Shown piece by piece: positions 42,854 to 52,772 of a stretch of DNA of 64,000 nucleotides (position 1 is its first letter; each line of letters begins with the position of its first letter). This DNA comes from Paenibacillus sp. FSL R7-0345 (GTDB taxonomy: Bacteria; Bacillota; Bacilli; Paenibacillales; Paenibacillaceae). Under the pieces are notes generated by a model that saw nothing but the letters and a program-made list of their open reading frames with translations, ran no database searches and was not told where the DNA came from. The stretch is taken from the NCBI RefSeq assembly GCF_038595055.1, contig NZ_CP152002.1, positions 452,501 to 516,500 of the forward strand, written 5' to 3'. The translations under genes and the position numbers were made by a program.

Positions 42854-45800
42854 TTAGTTGATAAAGCCAAGCGCCAGCAGGGTTTTCTCCAGCATTGTAG
42901 CAGCTTCCGCGCGGGTTGCTGATTTCTGCGGAGCGAACGAGCCGTCCGGCTGACCCTGGATGATGCCCTCAGCAGCAATTTCAGCTACAGCTGCCTGAGA
43001 CCAGGCAGGAAGGGCAGCGGCATCGCTGAATTTGGCCAGCGCCGCAGGATCATTGTTCAGTGACTTGCCGGTATACTTCATGGCTTTGGACAGGATTGCA
43101 GCCATCTCCTGACGGGTGATCGGGCTGTCCGGCTTGAAGCTGCCGTCTGTATAGCCGGTGATCAGCCCCGCAGCAGCCGCTGTGTATACAGCATCCGCAT
43201 ACCATGCACCTGCATTGACATCACTGAAGGTAGTGCCGCTGCTTGCTGTTGCCAGACCGAGCGAGCGGGTAATCAGGGCGGCGAATTCTGCGCGGGTCAC
43301 CGATTGTGAAGGTGAGAAGGCAGTATCGCTTGTTCCGGTGATAATCAGCTTGGACGCCAGCAGATCAATCGCTGATTTTGCCCAGTGGCTGGTGATATCT
43401 CCGAATGTCTTGCTGGACTGGACAACAGTGTAATAGCTGTTGCTGTTACGTTTGATCGTAACTTCCGTAGTTCCGTCGGCCAGGGTAGTGATTACGGAAG
43501 GCACGAACGAGAGCTTACCGGTTACCGGATCATAGGAGACAGCAGTTGCATTGTCCGGATTTAATCCTTGAGTTGCTTTAATCGTGCGGCTTACGTAGGT
43601 GCTGCCGAAGCTGTTCAGCGGTACGCTGTTATTACCGGCCTGAGCGGAAATGGAGAACTCAATTACCGGTGCTGCCAGAGTAACCGAACCTGCTTGTGCA
43701 GCTACTGCCTGATTCACACTGCCCAGCACAGCGGTGCTGGCTGGCAGAATGGATACAGTGATCGTAAAGTCGTTTGTGCCGAGTTGTGCGGCAAGTGCAG
43801 TTCCGTTCACAACGCCGAGCGGAAGCGAGTAAGAAGCTCCGTTTGTTGTAGTAAAGGTAATCACTGCTGCCGGATTAGCTGCGGCCTGCTGAATCAATAC
43901 GCTGGCTGGAAGTACAGCCTGTGCTCCGCCTGTTGTAGAAGTCAGCGGGATGACCAGTTCATTGCTGCCTGCAGGCAGTGCAGCAAACTGGGCTGTCAGT
44001 GTCGCAGTTGCAATGGTTGTTACCTGCGCAGCAGCCGGTGGTGCCGGTGTAGCTGTTGCTGTCGCAGTAGGTGCTGCTGTTGCCACTGGTCCACCACCGT
44101 TATTGCCCGGCGTTGGAGTCGGCGTAGGTGTAGGTGTAGGCGTTGCACCCTTCAGATCCTTAATGCGTCCTTCTGTACCGATGTTCACTGTCTTCAGCTG
44201 TGCCAGATAGTCTGTGAAGACTTCATAATCCGGCAGGTACAGCTCGTAATAACGTCCGTCTGCCTTTGCAGCTGCCAGGGAACGGTAGAAGTCACCGCCG
44301 CCTGCCATAAAGGAGTTGGTGGACAGGATGTAGTAAGCCTTAGGGTCGATGGCGGTGTAGCTGCCGTCAGCCTGCTTGATGTCTACAGAGACGATGCGCT
44401 CGCCGGCCTGTTCAACAACATTGGTTGTAGCATTAACGATTTCCGCTTTTTTGGTGGAATCGTAAGTGTAACGCATGCCTGAGACTTGAGCGAAACGTCC
44501 CTGGTCACTTTCCAGTCCGCTGACGCCGTTCTCCAGAGCAGCGATAATTTCCTGTCCGGTTACTTTCAGGGCAACCAGGCTGTTGGAGAATGGCATTACA
44601 GTCAATACTTCACCAAGGGTGATTTCGCCCTGATCAATACCGGCGCGGATACCGCCGCCGTTCTGAATGGCTACGTAGCCTTTGATGGAGGACTGCTCAG
44701 ATTCAGGGATCAGCTTGCTTACAAGTTCCTTGGCCTTGACGTTGATACCGTCGGCAATCAGGTTCCCGAGGTTGGTCTCTTCATTACGGACCACACGGGT
44801 CAGCTTGCCGTTGATCATCCGGTCATAGACCAGCGGAACTGCAGTGTCGCCGACTTTGGTCTGACGGATTTCTGCCAGCTGAACATCATACTTGGCCAGC
44901 ATTTCTTTGGCCGCAGCGTCCTCAGCATATTTTGTCGTATCGATCAGCTTACCGTCATACTTCGTAATTACGCCCTCATCGTCGAAATTGACATCGAGCT
45001 CACCGAGATACGTGCCGTATTCACCGGTCTGTACAATCAGTGTAGGCTCAGTGTTTTCGTTGAAGACGACCGGAGCATCCAGCTTGGTGTGGGTGTGGCC
45101 GCCGACGATCACGTCGATGCCCGGAACCTCTACAGCCAGCTTCTGGTCAACATTGTAACCCAGGTGGGATACAGCGATGATCTTGTTGATACCCAATGTC
45201 TGCAGGGACTTCACTGCGTTTTCGGCGCTGGTTTTGTAATCCTTGAAGGCGATGTTGTTGCCCGGAGAGGACAATCCAACGGTATCTTCTGTAGTCAGAG
45301 CGAAGATCCCGATTTTCTCACCGTCTACTTCTTTAATTACAGCAGGGTAGATATGACTGTCTTCCACCGGAGTAGCGTTATCCGAACCGCCAACCTTGTT
45401 AACAAAGATATCCTTCAGCTCGTTCTCTTTCGAAGTAAAGTCGATATTCGAGCTGATGAACGGGAAATCGGCCGCGTCGATGAAGGTTCTGAGTGTCGGC
45501 AGGCCTTTATCAAACTCATGGTTCCCGAAGGTCATGGCATCATAGCCGATGTAATTCATAAATTCCAGATCGGCAAGACCTTCAAACTTAGTGAAATAGA
45601 GCGTGCCGGAGAATACATCCCCTGCATCAAGCAGGATGGAGTTGCCGGTGCGTTCCTGTTTGATTGCCGTCATCCGTTTAACAACGGTTTCCAGATGGCT
45701 GTGTGTATCATTCGTGTGCAGTACTCTTAGCGAGAAGTCCTTCTCTGGAGCAGCACCCTTCAGATCCGTAATGCGTCCTTCTGTACCGATGTTTACTGTT

Positions 45801-48800
45801 TTGAGCTGCTTCAGATAGTCTGTGAAGACTTCATAGTCCGGCAGGTACAGCTCGTAGTAACGTCCGTCTGCCTTCGCAGCTGCCAGGGAACGGTAGAAGT
45901 CACCGCCGCCTGCCATGAAGGAGTTGGTGGACAGGATGTAGTAAGCCTTAGGGTCGATGGCAGTGTAGCTGCCGTCTGCCTGCTTAATGTCTACAGAGAC
46001 GATGCGCTCGCCGGCCTGTTCAACAACATTGGTTGTAGCATTAACGATTTCCGCTTTTTTGGTGGAATCGTAAGTGTAACGCATGCCTGAGACTTGAGCG
46101 AAACGTCCCTGGTCACTTTCCAGTCCGCTGACGCCGTTCTCCAGAGCAGCGATAATTTCCTGTCCGGTTACTTTCAGGGCAACCAGGCTGTTGGAGAATG
46201 GCATTACAGTCAATACTTCACCAAGGGTGATTTCGCCCTGATCAATACCGGCGCGGATACCGCCGCCGTTCTGAATGGCTACGTAGCCTTTGATGGAGGA
46301 CTGCTCGGATTCAGGGATCAGCTTGCTTACAAGTTCCTTGGCCTTGACGTTAATACCGTCGGCAATCAGGTTCCCGAGGTTGGTCTCTTCATTACGGACC
46401 ACACGGGTCAGCTTGCCGTTGATCATCCGGTCATAGACCAGCGGAACCGCAGTGTCGCCGACTTTGGTCTGACGGATTTCTGCCAGCTGAACATCATACT
46501 TGGCCAGCATTTCTTTGGCCGTAGCGTCCTCAGCATATTTTGTCGTATCGATCAGCTTACCATTGTAGGTTGTGATTACACCCTCGTCGTCGAAATTGAC
46601 ATCGAGCTCGCCGAGGTACGTGCCGTATTCACCGGTCTGTACAATCAGTGTAGGCTCAGTGTTTTCGTTGAAGATAACCGATTTATCCAGCTTGGTGTGG
46701 GTGTGGCCGCCGACGATCACGTCGATGCCCGGAACCTCAACAGCCAGCTTCTGGTCTACATTGTAGCCCAGGTGGGACACAGCGATGATCTTGTTGATAC
46801 CCAGTGCCTGCAGGGATTTCACAGTGTTGTCGGCGCTGGTTTTGTAATCCTTGAAGGCAATGTTGTCGCCTGGTGAGGACAGCCCTACCGTATCTTCAGT
46901 AGTCAACGCGAAGATCCCGATTTTCTCGCCATATACCTCTTTAATTACGGACGGATAGATATGTCCGTCTTGGACTGGAGTATCTTTATCCGAACCTCCA
47001 ACCTTGTTAACAAAAATATCCTTCAGCTCGTTTTCTTTGGTTGTGAAATCAATGTTGGAGCTGATGAACGGGAATTCCGCTTCATCGATGAAGGTTCTCA
47101 GTGTTGGCAGCCCCTTATCGAATTCGTGGTTCCCGAAAGTCATGGCATCGTAGCCGATATAGTTCATAAATTCCAGATCGGCAAGACCTTCAAACTTAGT
47201 GAAATAGAGCGTGCCGGAGAATACATCCCCTGCATCGAGCAGGATGGAGTTGCCGGTGCGTTCCTGTTTGATTGCCGTCATCCGTTTAACAACGGTTTCC
47301 AGATGGCTGTGTGTATCATTCGTGTGCAGGACTCTCAGGGAGAAGTCTGCATTCAGGTCAAGCTGTGCCAGAACCGGATCATGGTCGGAAACTCTTCCGC
47401 GTGATTCCGGGAAATCGGCATTCAGATGCACGACATCAATCTCGGCGGACGCTGTCAGGTTTTTACTTACCAGCAGATGGTCCAGCACCTGAGAGTTGCC
47501 GTCGTACGTGTAAGTGTAGCGTTCGTTCAGCGGCAGCTTGTCGATCAGATTATCGAGCTCGTTGCCTTTAAGAATGGTTGCTGTCTGAGTGAACTGGAAA
47601 TCGTTAAGATCGCCAAGAGCAACGATGTTCGCAGCAGGATTAGCTGTCAGAACCTCTTTTACAAAACCGTTCACTACTGCAGCAATGTTATGCCGCTGGG
47701 TCTCACTTGAAAGCACAGGGGGCTGTACATTTCCGAAAGGACCGTTATCGCCGGATTTGGAGTTGAAGTGGTTGGCGATGACAATAACTTTTTCACCGTT
47801 AAATTCAAACTGGGCCGCAAGCGGTTTACGCGAGCTGGCAAAAGCACTGTTAGCCGGGTCGATTCTTCCCGGATTGTAAGTCAGCTCGTCAGCAGTGACG
47901 TCGTAGCCGACAGCCTGTGTAGCAGAACCTTTTTGGCCGTTGATGCTGTCAGCCAGTTTAACTCTTGCGGCATTATAGAGGAAGCCGACCCGGATATTTC
48001 CGCCCGGAGCCCCGCCGTCCGCGTTATTTACCGGAGCAATATCTACATACGTGTAAGCCGGGCCTCCAGCTGCCTGGATCGCCTGAATCAGCTCGGCTGC
48101 ACTGGCTTCAACGTTACCGTTGTTGCCTTCACCATCGCTGTCCTGCATTTCAACAACGCTGATGATGTCCGGTTTTTTCATATTTACTGTAATGGATTCG
48201 GCCAGCTTCTGGATCTTTGCTGTTCCTACGCCCGGATAGTAGTTCTCAATGTTGTAGGAAGCAATCAGCAGCTTGTCTTCGTCTACAGTGATCGTTGAGG
48301 TTTCTTGCTTGAACGTGCTTGTTGTGATACCCGGCAGGCTTCCGTTACCCGGAATAACCTTGTAATTACCGTTGTTGTAGCCAATTACACCTGTAATATC
48401 ACCATTGAATTTGTCGCCTGTACCGACTTCCTGTCCGGGATCGCCATAAGCAATCAGGAGGCGCTGCGGATTCAGGTTATCCAATCCTTTCAGGACAAGT
48501 CCTCCGGCTGGAGTTACGACGTCCTGAGGTGTATTTTCTACTCTTACAGGGATGTTATAAAGCAATGAATTCCCGCCGCCGCTGGTCCAGTAAGGACTGA
48601 TAATGGTCGGGCTTGGCAGGGTAACGCGCATGCCTTCAAGGGATTCGTAGAAATCAACCGCATCTTCAGAAGGCTGGAACACTGTCAGACCGTCATTATC
48701 GATGATGGAGTCCGGAATAACCCGTCCGCCTGCGCCAAGCACTACAGCTGCCGGCAGTTCTACATCCTTCGCAATGGTCTTGATGGAGCTGAGCGTAATT

Positions 48801-50758
48801 TGGGTGGAAGTCAGGTTGCTGCTGCTTCCTTCATTGTACTCGGAGACAAGACCCGTAACCGCCACATGATCCCCGATTGCAGGCTTCAGGCTGGCATTGG
48901 TGCTGTATACGAAAATCCCTTCCGAGGTGTTGATGTTGTTGTCAGGCTTAGGATCCTGGATGAAAAAGCCTTTATAATTGCCGTTTGCAAACGTGTATCC
49001 AAGCTCTGTAACGATACCCTCTACATCCGTAACCGTCTGTCCGGCAAAGCTGGAGGTATGGGATTCGCCCTGAATGTCATGGATACGCGGCTGTCCTGAA
49101 GCTTTGTATTCAAAAGTGTAGACTTTGCTGGTCTGGCCGCCCAGTACGGCAACTGCCTTGATCACAATGTCTTTGTCGACAGTGATTGGTGCTGTATACA
49201 GCGGGCTTGCTGCTGTCGGTGTAGCACCGTCAAGGGTAAAGTGTACTGTTGCGCCTTCAGTAGGGCTGGAGAGCGTAACCTGTCCGCCAATGATGATTGG
49301 ACCCGCACCCGGGCTGGCAATGACGGAGAACAGCTCCTCTACCAGACTTTCGGCACCCAGCGGAATGAGCTGATAAGTCGAGTTAAATTGCTCAATTACA
49401 CCTGTAATCTGGTCAAAATGCTTACCTGCCGCCAGCTGGGAAAGGCCGGAGTAGATAGTGAATGTCTGATTGCCCTGGCTGGCAATGACAGTACTTCCGT
49501 CTTTACTGTTGATGGTTACATCCTTGAGCGTGACGAGCTGAGCTTCATGAGCTTCACCGTTAGCGGATGAAAGATCTGCAGCGGTGATCAGCTTGGGAGC
49601 CGGAACACCTGCATTTGCAGTGATTACCTTATAAGTGAGGCCGGTAACCGGTTTGAGCTCCTGCAGGTTGCTATAGATATCCATAGCGCCTTGAACGTCT
49701 ACGAGGTCTCCAACTTCAGCAAATGCCGGGAAACCGTACAGCACGATGGCTGCATCCTTGTCCTGGATGTACATTTTAGCGCCGTCGATGCGGGTTACAA
49801 CGCCTTCAGTCCACACATTGTCGCCTTTTTCCGCAGGTCTTACAGCGGCGATATCCTGTTTCGTCAGGATGGTGTAGTCAAAAGTGGATACCGCGCTGTA
49901 CACCTCTTCTGCGACAGAGGCATAGGCCTTAATCGTCGTCGGCGCGCTCAGCTGGATAGGTCCGCCGACCGGCAAGTAGGCGGCTGGAGCGTTGTCTATG
50001 TAAACTGCAGCATAGACCGAAGCGCCTACTGTGGCGGTGTTAAGGGATACAGTAGTACCCGCTGGCCAGGCGTTTGGCGCTGGTGAAGCGGTTACGGCTT
50101 CTACAGCCTGCTTGATGCCGTAGCTGCTGTTGCGCGGGTCGGGAGTTTGGACTACAAAGTCGTTAGCGTTGTTGTCCGTGTCCAGGCCGCGGCTGTCAGC
50201 CGGAGCACTGTCGGCAGCTTTGCGGATAGCGGCAGTGATATTGCTAAGGGCTTTGGTAGCAGTTCCCTCAACATTGGTGGCTGTTCCATAGCCGACCAGA
50301 TCAACTGTTACATCAGCGTTGTTTACTAGGTCAACTTTCCCGTTTGTTCCGCCCATCAGTATTGTTCCGGTCACATCAGGGGTCGGAAGATTCTTGGTGC
50401 CATTATCACCGGCAGCTTCCTGAATCAGGAAGTACCCGTTGGCAGCGATTGTTCCGGTTAACGGAGTGATATTGGAGGTTTGCGAAAAATTGCCTGTCGC
50501 GCTGGCATATCGAACCTTCCATCCGTCGAGGTTTACCGCCTTATCAGTAGGATTGTATAATTCAATGAAATCGTTCTTAAGTTCTGCGGCGTTGCTGCCA
50601 GTACCGTTGCCGCCACCGCCGTAAACCTGTGAGATTACAATATTACTGTTATCTGTTGCTGCCTGTGCAACTTGTCCGGCAGGCATTACGATGCCGATCA
50701 GCATCAGCATTGCCAGTCCTGCGGACAGCCATTTCTGCATCCTGTGAGAAATAACCAT
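42854..50758 (-). CDS. Giant S-layer-anchored nuclease with two tandem 5'-nucleotidase modules
   Basis: 2634 residues. Signal peptide 1-33 (MLMLIGIVMPAGQVAQA). Order: lamin-tail domain (about 35-160, VISQVYGGGGNGTG, ELYNPTDKAVNLDGW), chitobiase-type and OB-fold modules (to about 800), an ExeM/NucH-type endonuclease/exonuclease domain (about 824-1133; ASYNIENYYPG, VIANHFNSKSGD, ALGDLNDF, SDHDPVL), and nucleotidase module A (about 1137-1670) and B (about 1673-2200), each with LHTNDTHSH, LDAGDVFSG, FGNHEFDKG, VGGHTHTKL, QNGGGIRAG and NSFMAGGGDFY. A (TP)n linker and a beta-rich part follow, then three SLH domains (about 2449-2634) binding cell-wall polymer. It probably degrades DNA to nucleosides and phosphate outside the cell, like YhcR. 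No transporter is nearby. The ATG follows GAGAGGAG. Confidence 0.92.
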   Translation of the reverse strand: MVISHRMQKWLSAGLAMLMLIGIVMPAGQVAQAATDNSNIVISQVYGGGGNGTGSNAAELKNDFIELYNPTDKAVNLDGWKVRYASATGNFSQTSNITPLTGTIAANGYFLIQEAAGDNGTKNLPTPDVTGTILMGGTNGKVDLVNNADVTVDLVGYGTATNVEGTATKALSNITAAIRKAADSAPADSRGLDTDNNANDFVVQTPDPRNSSYGIKQAVEAVTASPAPNAWPAGTTVSLNTATVGASVYAAVYIDNAPAAYLPVGGPIQLSAPTTIKAYASVAEEVYSAVSTFDYTILTKQDIAAVRPAEKGDNVWTEGVVTRIDGAKMYIQDKDAAIVLYGFPAFAEVGDLVDVQGAMDIYSNLQELKPVTGLTYKVITANAGVPAPKLITAADLSSANGEAHEAQLVTLKDVTINSKDGSTVIASQGNQTFTIYSGLSQLAAGKHFDQITGVIEQFNSTYQLIPLGAESLVEELFSVIASPGAGPIIIGGQVTLSSPTEGATVHFTLDGATPTAASPLYTAPITVDKDIVIKAVAVLGGQTSKVYTFEYKASGQPRIHDIQGESHTSSFAGQTVTDVEGIVTELGYTFANGNYKGFFIQDPKPDNNINTSEGIFVYSTNASLKPAIGDHVAVTGLVSEYNEGSSSNLTSTQITLSSIKTIAKDVELPAAVVLGAGGRVIPDSIIDNDGLTVFQPSEDAVDFYESLEGMRVTLPSPTIISPYWTSGGGNSLLYNIPVRVENTPQDVVTPAGGLVLKGLDNLNPQRLLIAYGDPGQEVGTGDKFNGDITGVIGYNNGNYKVIPGNGSLPGITTSTFKQETSTITVDEDKLLIASYNIENYYPGVGTAKIQKLAESITVNMKKPDIISVVEMQDSDGEGNNGNVEASAAELIQAIQAAGGPAYTYVDIAPVNNADGGAPGGNIRVGFLYNAARVKLADSINGQKGSATQAVGYDVTADELTYNPGRIDPANSAFASSRKPLAAQFEFNGEKVIVIANHFNSKSGDNGPFGNVQPPVLSSETQRHNIAAVVNGFVKEVLTANPAANIVALGDLNDFQFTQTATILKGNELDNLIDKLPLNERYTYTYDGNSQVLDHLLVSKNLTASAEIDVVHLNADFPESRGRVSDHDPVLAQLDLNADFSLRVLHTNDTHSHLETVVKRMTAIKQERTGNSILLDAGDVFSGTLYFTKFEGLADLEFMNYIGYDAMTFGNHEFDKGLPTLRTFIDEAEFPFISSNIDFTTKENELKDIFVNKVGGSDKDTPVQDGHIYPSVIKEVYGEKIGIFALTTEDTVGLSSPGDNIAFKDYKTSADNTVKSLQALGINKIIAVSHLGYNVDQKLAVEVPGIDVIVGGHTHTKLDKSVIFNENTEPTLIVQTGEYGTYLGELDVNFDDEGVITTYNGKLIDTTKYAEDATAKEMLAKYDVQLAEIRQTKVGDTAVPLVYDRMINGKLTRVVRNEETNLGNLIADGINVKAKELVSKLIPESEQSSIKGYVAIQNGGGIRAGIDQGEITLGEVLTVMPFSNSLVALKVTGQEIIAALENGVSGLESDQGRFAQVSGMRYTYDSTKKAEIVNATTNVVEQAGERIVSVDIKQADGSYTAIDPKAYYILSTNSFMAGGGDFYRSLAAAKADGRYYELYLPDYEVFTDYLKQLKTVNIGTEGRITDLKGAAPEKDFSLRVLHTNDTHSHLETVVKRMTAIKQERTGNSILLDAGDVFSGTLYFTKFEGLADLEFMNYIGYDAMTFGNHEFDKGLPTLRTFIDAADFPFISSNIDFTSKENELKDIFVNKVGGSDNATPVEDSHIYPAVIKEVDGEKIGIFALTTEDTVGLSSPGNNIAFKDYKTSAENAVKSLQTLGINKIIAVSHLGYNVDQKLAVEVPGIDVIVGGHTHTKLDAPVVFNENTEPTLIVQTGEYGTYLGELDVNFDDEGVITKYDGKLIDTTKYAEDAAAKEMLAKYDVQLAEIRQTKVGDTAVPLVYDRMINGKLTRVVRNEETNLGNLIADGINVKAKELVSKLIPESEQSSIKGYVAIQNGGGIRAGIDQGEITLGEVLTVMPFSNSLVALKVTGQEIIAALENGVSGLESDQGRFAQVSGMRYTYDSTKKAEIVNATTNVVEQAGERIVSVDIKQADGSYTAIDPKAYYILSTNSFMAGGGDFYRSLAAAKADGRYYELYLPDYEVFTDYLAQLKTVNIGTEGRIKDLKGATPTPTPTPTPTPGNNGGGPVATAAPTATATATPAPPAAAQVTTIATATLTAQFAALPAGSNELVIPLTSTTGGAQAVLPASVLIQQAAANPAAVITFTTTNGASYSLPLGVVNGTALAAQLGTNDFTITVSILPASTAVLGSVNQAVAAQAGSVTLAAPVIEFSISAQAGNNSVPLNSFGSTYVSRTIKATQGLNPDNATAVSYDPVTGKLSFVPSVITTLADGTTEVTIKRNSNSYYTVVQSSKTFGDITSHWAKSAIDLLASKLIITGTSDTAFSPSQSVTRAEFAALITRSLGLATASSGTTFSDVNAGAWYADAVYTAAAAGLITGYTDGSFKPDSPITRQEMAAILSKAMKYTGKSLNNDPAALAKFSDAAALPAWSQAAVAEIAAEGIIQGQPDGSFAPQKSATRAEAATMLEKTLLALGFIN
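44145..45740 (-). repeat. Internal direct duplication, nucleotidase module B
   Basis: Matches 45753-47348 at an offset of exactly 1608 bp (536 codons). Long stretches are identical or nearly so, for example about 44486-44880 against 46094-46488. Most differences lie in the metallophosphatase half (about 44940-45500). Confidence 0.92.
45753..47348 (-). repeat. Internal direct duplication, nucleotidase module A
   Basis: Partner of 44145-45740. By eye I count about 22 amino-acid differences over roughly 533 residues; active-site motifs are intact in both copies. The join between the copies reads LKGAAPEKDFSLRVLHTNDT. Confidence 0.92.
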
Positions 50759-51116
50759 TACTCTAAACCCACTCCTCTCAAAACTATGATTTACAACCTA
50801 GTAAGTGTAACATCCGTTTGTTAAATGAAAGGTTGTCTCACATGAATATATATTAATTCTGTATTAAATAAAATTAAAAGGCCGAAAGTTTATATATAAT
50901 GCACAAAAACAAAGGGATATGTAGTGAAAATCTATGAATGCTCATACTATTTTTCATTCAGAATTAAAATGAAATCAATGATTTTGTAAACTTAATGTTA
51001 TGATCATGTAATTTGTATGTGAAAATATATGTTGGATTTGATGTTTGGAGTGTAAACGGCGGAACCTTATATTATTTAAATCAATCTAAATCTCAGGTTC
51101 TGGTGTCGGAGCGGAT
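50759..51116 (-). other. AT-rich upstream region of the giant nuclease gene
   Basis: About 360 bases, much more AT-rich than the surroundings, without a gene. It should contain the promoter and leader. A possible pair of direct TTAACA/GTTACA motifs lies at about 50805-50825, but the 13-base spacing does not fit a PhoP box, and no unambiguous -35/-10 pair can be named. Confidence 0.5.
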
Positions 51117-51310
51117 AGTTGTAGTTTGTGCAGCTAAAAGCAGCGGAAATTAGCTTTTGCCTCATATAAGTGTATTTGGTGCAGCTAAAATAGCCCGAAA
51201 CAGACAAACGGGGCTTTTTATCGCTTTTTAAGTGTACAGAGTGCAGTTAAAGGAAGAAATGAGCGGGAAACGGCCGTTTTAGTTGTACAAAGTACAGCTA
51301 TGTGGGCAAA
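51117..51310. repeat. Second intergenic repeat array (GTGCAGCTAAAA family)
   Basis: The motif AGT(T)GTA-n-GTGCAGCTAAAA recurs with GTGCAG-type cores at 51128, 51179, 51241 and 51292, that is spacings of 51, 62 and 51 bases. The sequence between cores is variable and partly palindromic (AAACGG-CCGTTT). There is no coding signal. The spacing equals the unit length of the unrelated array at 27-29 kb. Confidence 0.7.
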
Positions 51311-51347
51311 AGGGGAGGGGTAGCAAGGAGGAAAACCAGATAGCCAG

Positions 51348-51391
51348 AAAAGCAGCAGAGCGGCGTCCTGTGAACGCTCTCTGCTGCTTTT
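51348..51391. terminator. Terminator downstream of serS
   Basis: AAAAGCAGCAGAG (51348-51360) pairs with CTCTGCTGCTTTT (51379-51391). The A-run before and T-run after give a usable U-tract on both strands. Confidence 0.8.
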
Positions 51392-51452
51392 TATTGAACA
51401 ACTTATCCTAGTGCTAGTGTGTAAGGCAGCTCATCACGCTGCCCTATGGCTG

Positions 51453-52739
51453 TTACACCTGCGGTACTTCAAGCCGCTCCAGGCCGTTCATGTATTTACG
51501 CAGCGCTACCGGAATATAGATCGATCCGTCCTCCTGCTGGTGGTTCTCCAGCAGCGGGATGAGAATCCTTGGCGTAGCGACTGCGGTGTTGTTCAGCGTG
51601 TGGCAATACTGCAGCCGGCCCTGCTCATCACGGTAGCGGATGTTCGAGCGCCGGGCCTGGAAGTCATGCAGATTCGAGGCCGAGTGGGTCTCGCCGAATG
51701 CATCCCGGCCGGGCATCCAGGTCTCCACATCGTATTGCTTATGCGTCTTTAACGACATGTCGCCGCTGCAGACTGCAACGATGCGGTAAGGCAGCTCCAG
51801 CAGCTGCAGAATATGCTCGGCGTTGGTCAGAATCTCCTGCAGCATCTGCTCCGAGGCTTCCGGCTCGTTCCTGCAGAAGACGACCTGCTCAATCTTCGAG
51901 AACTGGTGCACCCGGTACAGGCCGCGCACATCACGTCCCGCCGAGCCGACCTCGCGGCGGAAGCAGGCCGACATTCCGGCCAGCCGCAGCGGTTCTTCCA
52001 GCTCCACAATCTCATCGCTGTACAGCGAGACCAGCGATACCTCCGATGTGCCGGCCAGCCAGCGGTTTTCGCCGTTCAGCTCGTAGGTCTGATCCCGCCC
52101 GCCGGGGAAAAATCCCGTCCGCTCCAGCGCCTCCGGACGCACAATCACCGGCACATCCATCGCGGTGAAGCCGCGCTCGGCCAGTACATCCAGTGCCAGC
52201 CGCTGCACGGCGAGATGGAGATTGAGCCCGGCGCCCTTCAGCACATAGCTGCGCGGGCCGCCGGCTTTGACGCCGCGGGGGATGTCGAGGATGCCGTGCA
52301 GCTCGCCAAGCTCCACATGATCGCGCAGGGCGAAGCTGAACTCCGGCAGCGTTCCGCAGCGCCGCAGCTCAACATTCTCGCTGTCGTCCCTGCCGATCGG
52401 CGTGTCAGCCGATACGGGATTGGGGACGAGCAGCTGCAGTTCGCCGCAGCGGCGCTCCGCCTCTGCCAGGTCCGCTTCGAGCGTGCCGAGCAGGGCATTA
52501 AGCGCACGTACCTGCACCTTAGCCTGCTCACCGGCAGCAGGATCGCCCTGTCGCAGCAGCCGCTCGACCTCCTTGGTCAGCGTGTTGCGCTCCGCACGGT
52601 GCTGCTCGGTTTCGCGGCGCAGCGCCCGCCGTTTGTCGTCCCATTCCAGCAGTTCATCCAGCGGGAAATCGACTCTTTTCCACAGTGCCGTATTTCTCAC
52701 AAGCTCTTGATTTTCCCTGATCCAGTTCATGTCCAGCAT
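51453..52739 (-). CDS. serS: Serine--tRNA ligase
   Basis: A 428-residue class II synthetase that charges tRNA-Ser. Residues 1-110 are the coiled-coil arm that clamps the tRNA (WIRENQELVRNTALWKRVDF ... RAERNTLTKEVERLLRQ). The catalytic core has motif 2 GLYRVHQFSKIEQVVFC and motif 3 NTAVATPRILIPLLENHQQE. Standard features such as TSEVSLVSLYSDEIVELEEP are present. The sequence is less similar to the ordinary Bacillus SerS N terminus (which begins MLDxKxLR); it may be a second, inducible copy, as T-box-controlled duplicates are common. A T-box leader precedes it. Confidence 0.9.
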   Translation of the reverse strand: MLDMNWIRENQELVRNTALWKRVDFPLDELLEWDDKRRALRRETEQHRAERNTLTKEVERLLRQGDPAAGEQAKVQVRALNALLGTLEADLAEAERRCGELQLLVPNPVSADTPIGRDDSENVELRRCGTLPEFSFALRDHVELGELHGILDIPRGVKAGGPRSYVLKGAGLNLHLAVQRLALDVLAERGFTAMDVPVIVRPEALERTGFFPGGRDQTYELNGENRWLAGTSEVSLVSLYSDEIVELEEPLRLAGMSACFRREVGSAGRDVRGLYRVHQFSKIEQVVFCRNEPEASEQMLQEILTNAEHILQLLELPYRIVAVCSGDMSLKTHKQYDVETWMPGRDAFGETHSASNLHDFQARRSNIRYRDEQGRLQYCHTLNNTAVATPRILIPLLENHQQEDGSIYIPVALRKYMNGLERLEVPQV

Positions 52740-52772
52740 ACCGCATTCGCTCCTTTTGTCTTAAAAAAATAC

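Noticed and set aside
44486-45730. 414-residue plus-strand frame antisense to the giant nuclease
   Set aside because: Lies opposite a fully conserved multi-domain protein and duplicates with the nucleotidase repeat; no ribosome-binding site. Antisense shadow.
50759-50850. PhoP box in front of the giant nuclease/nucleotidase gene
   Set aside because: TTAACA and GTTACA motifs are 13 rather than 11 bases apart and only two are seen; not enough to call.
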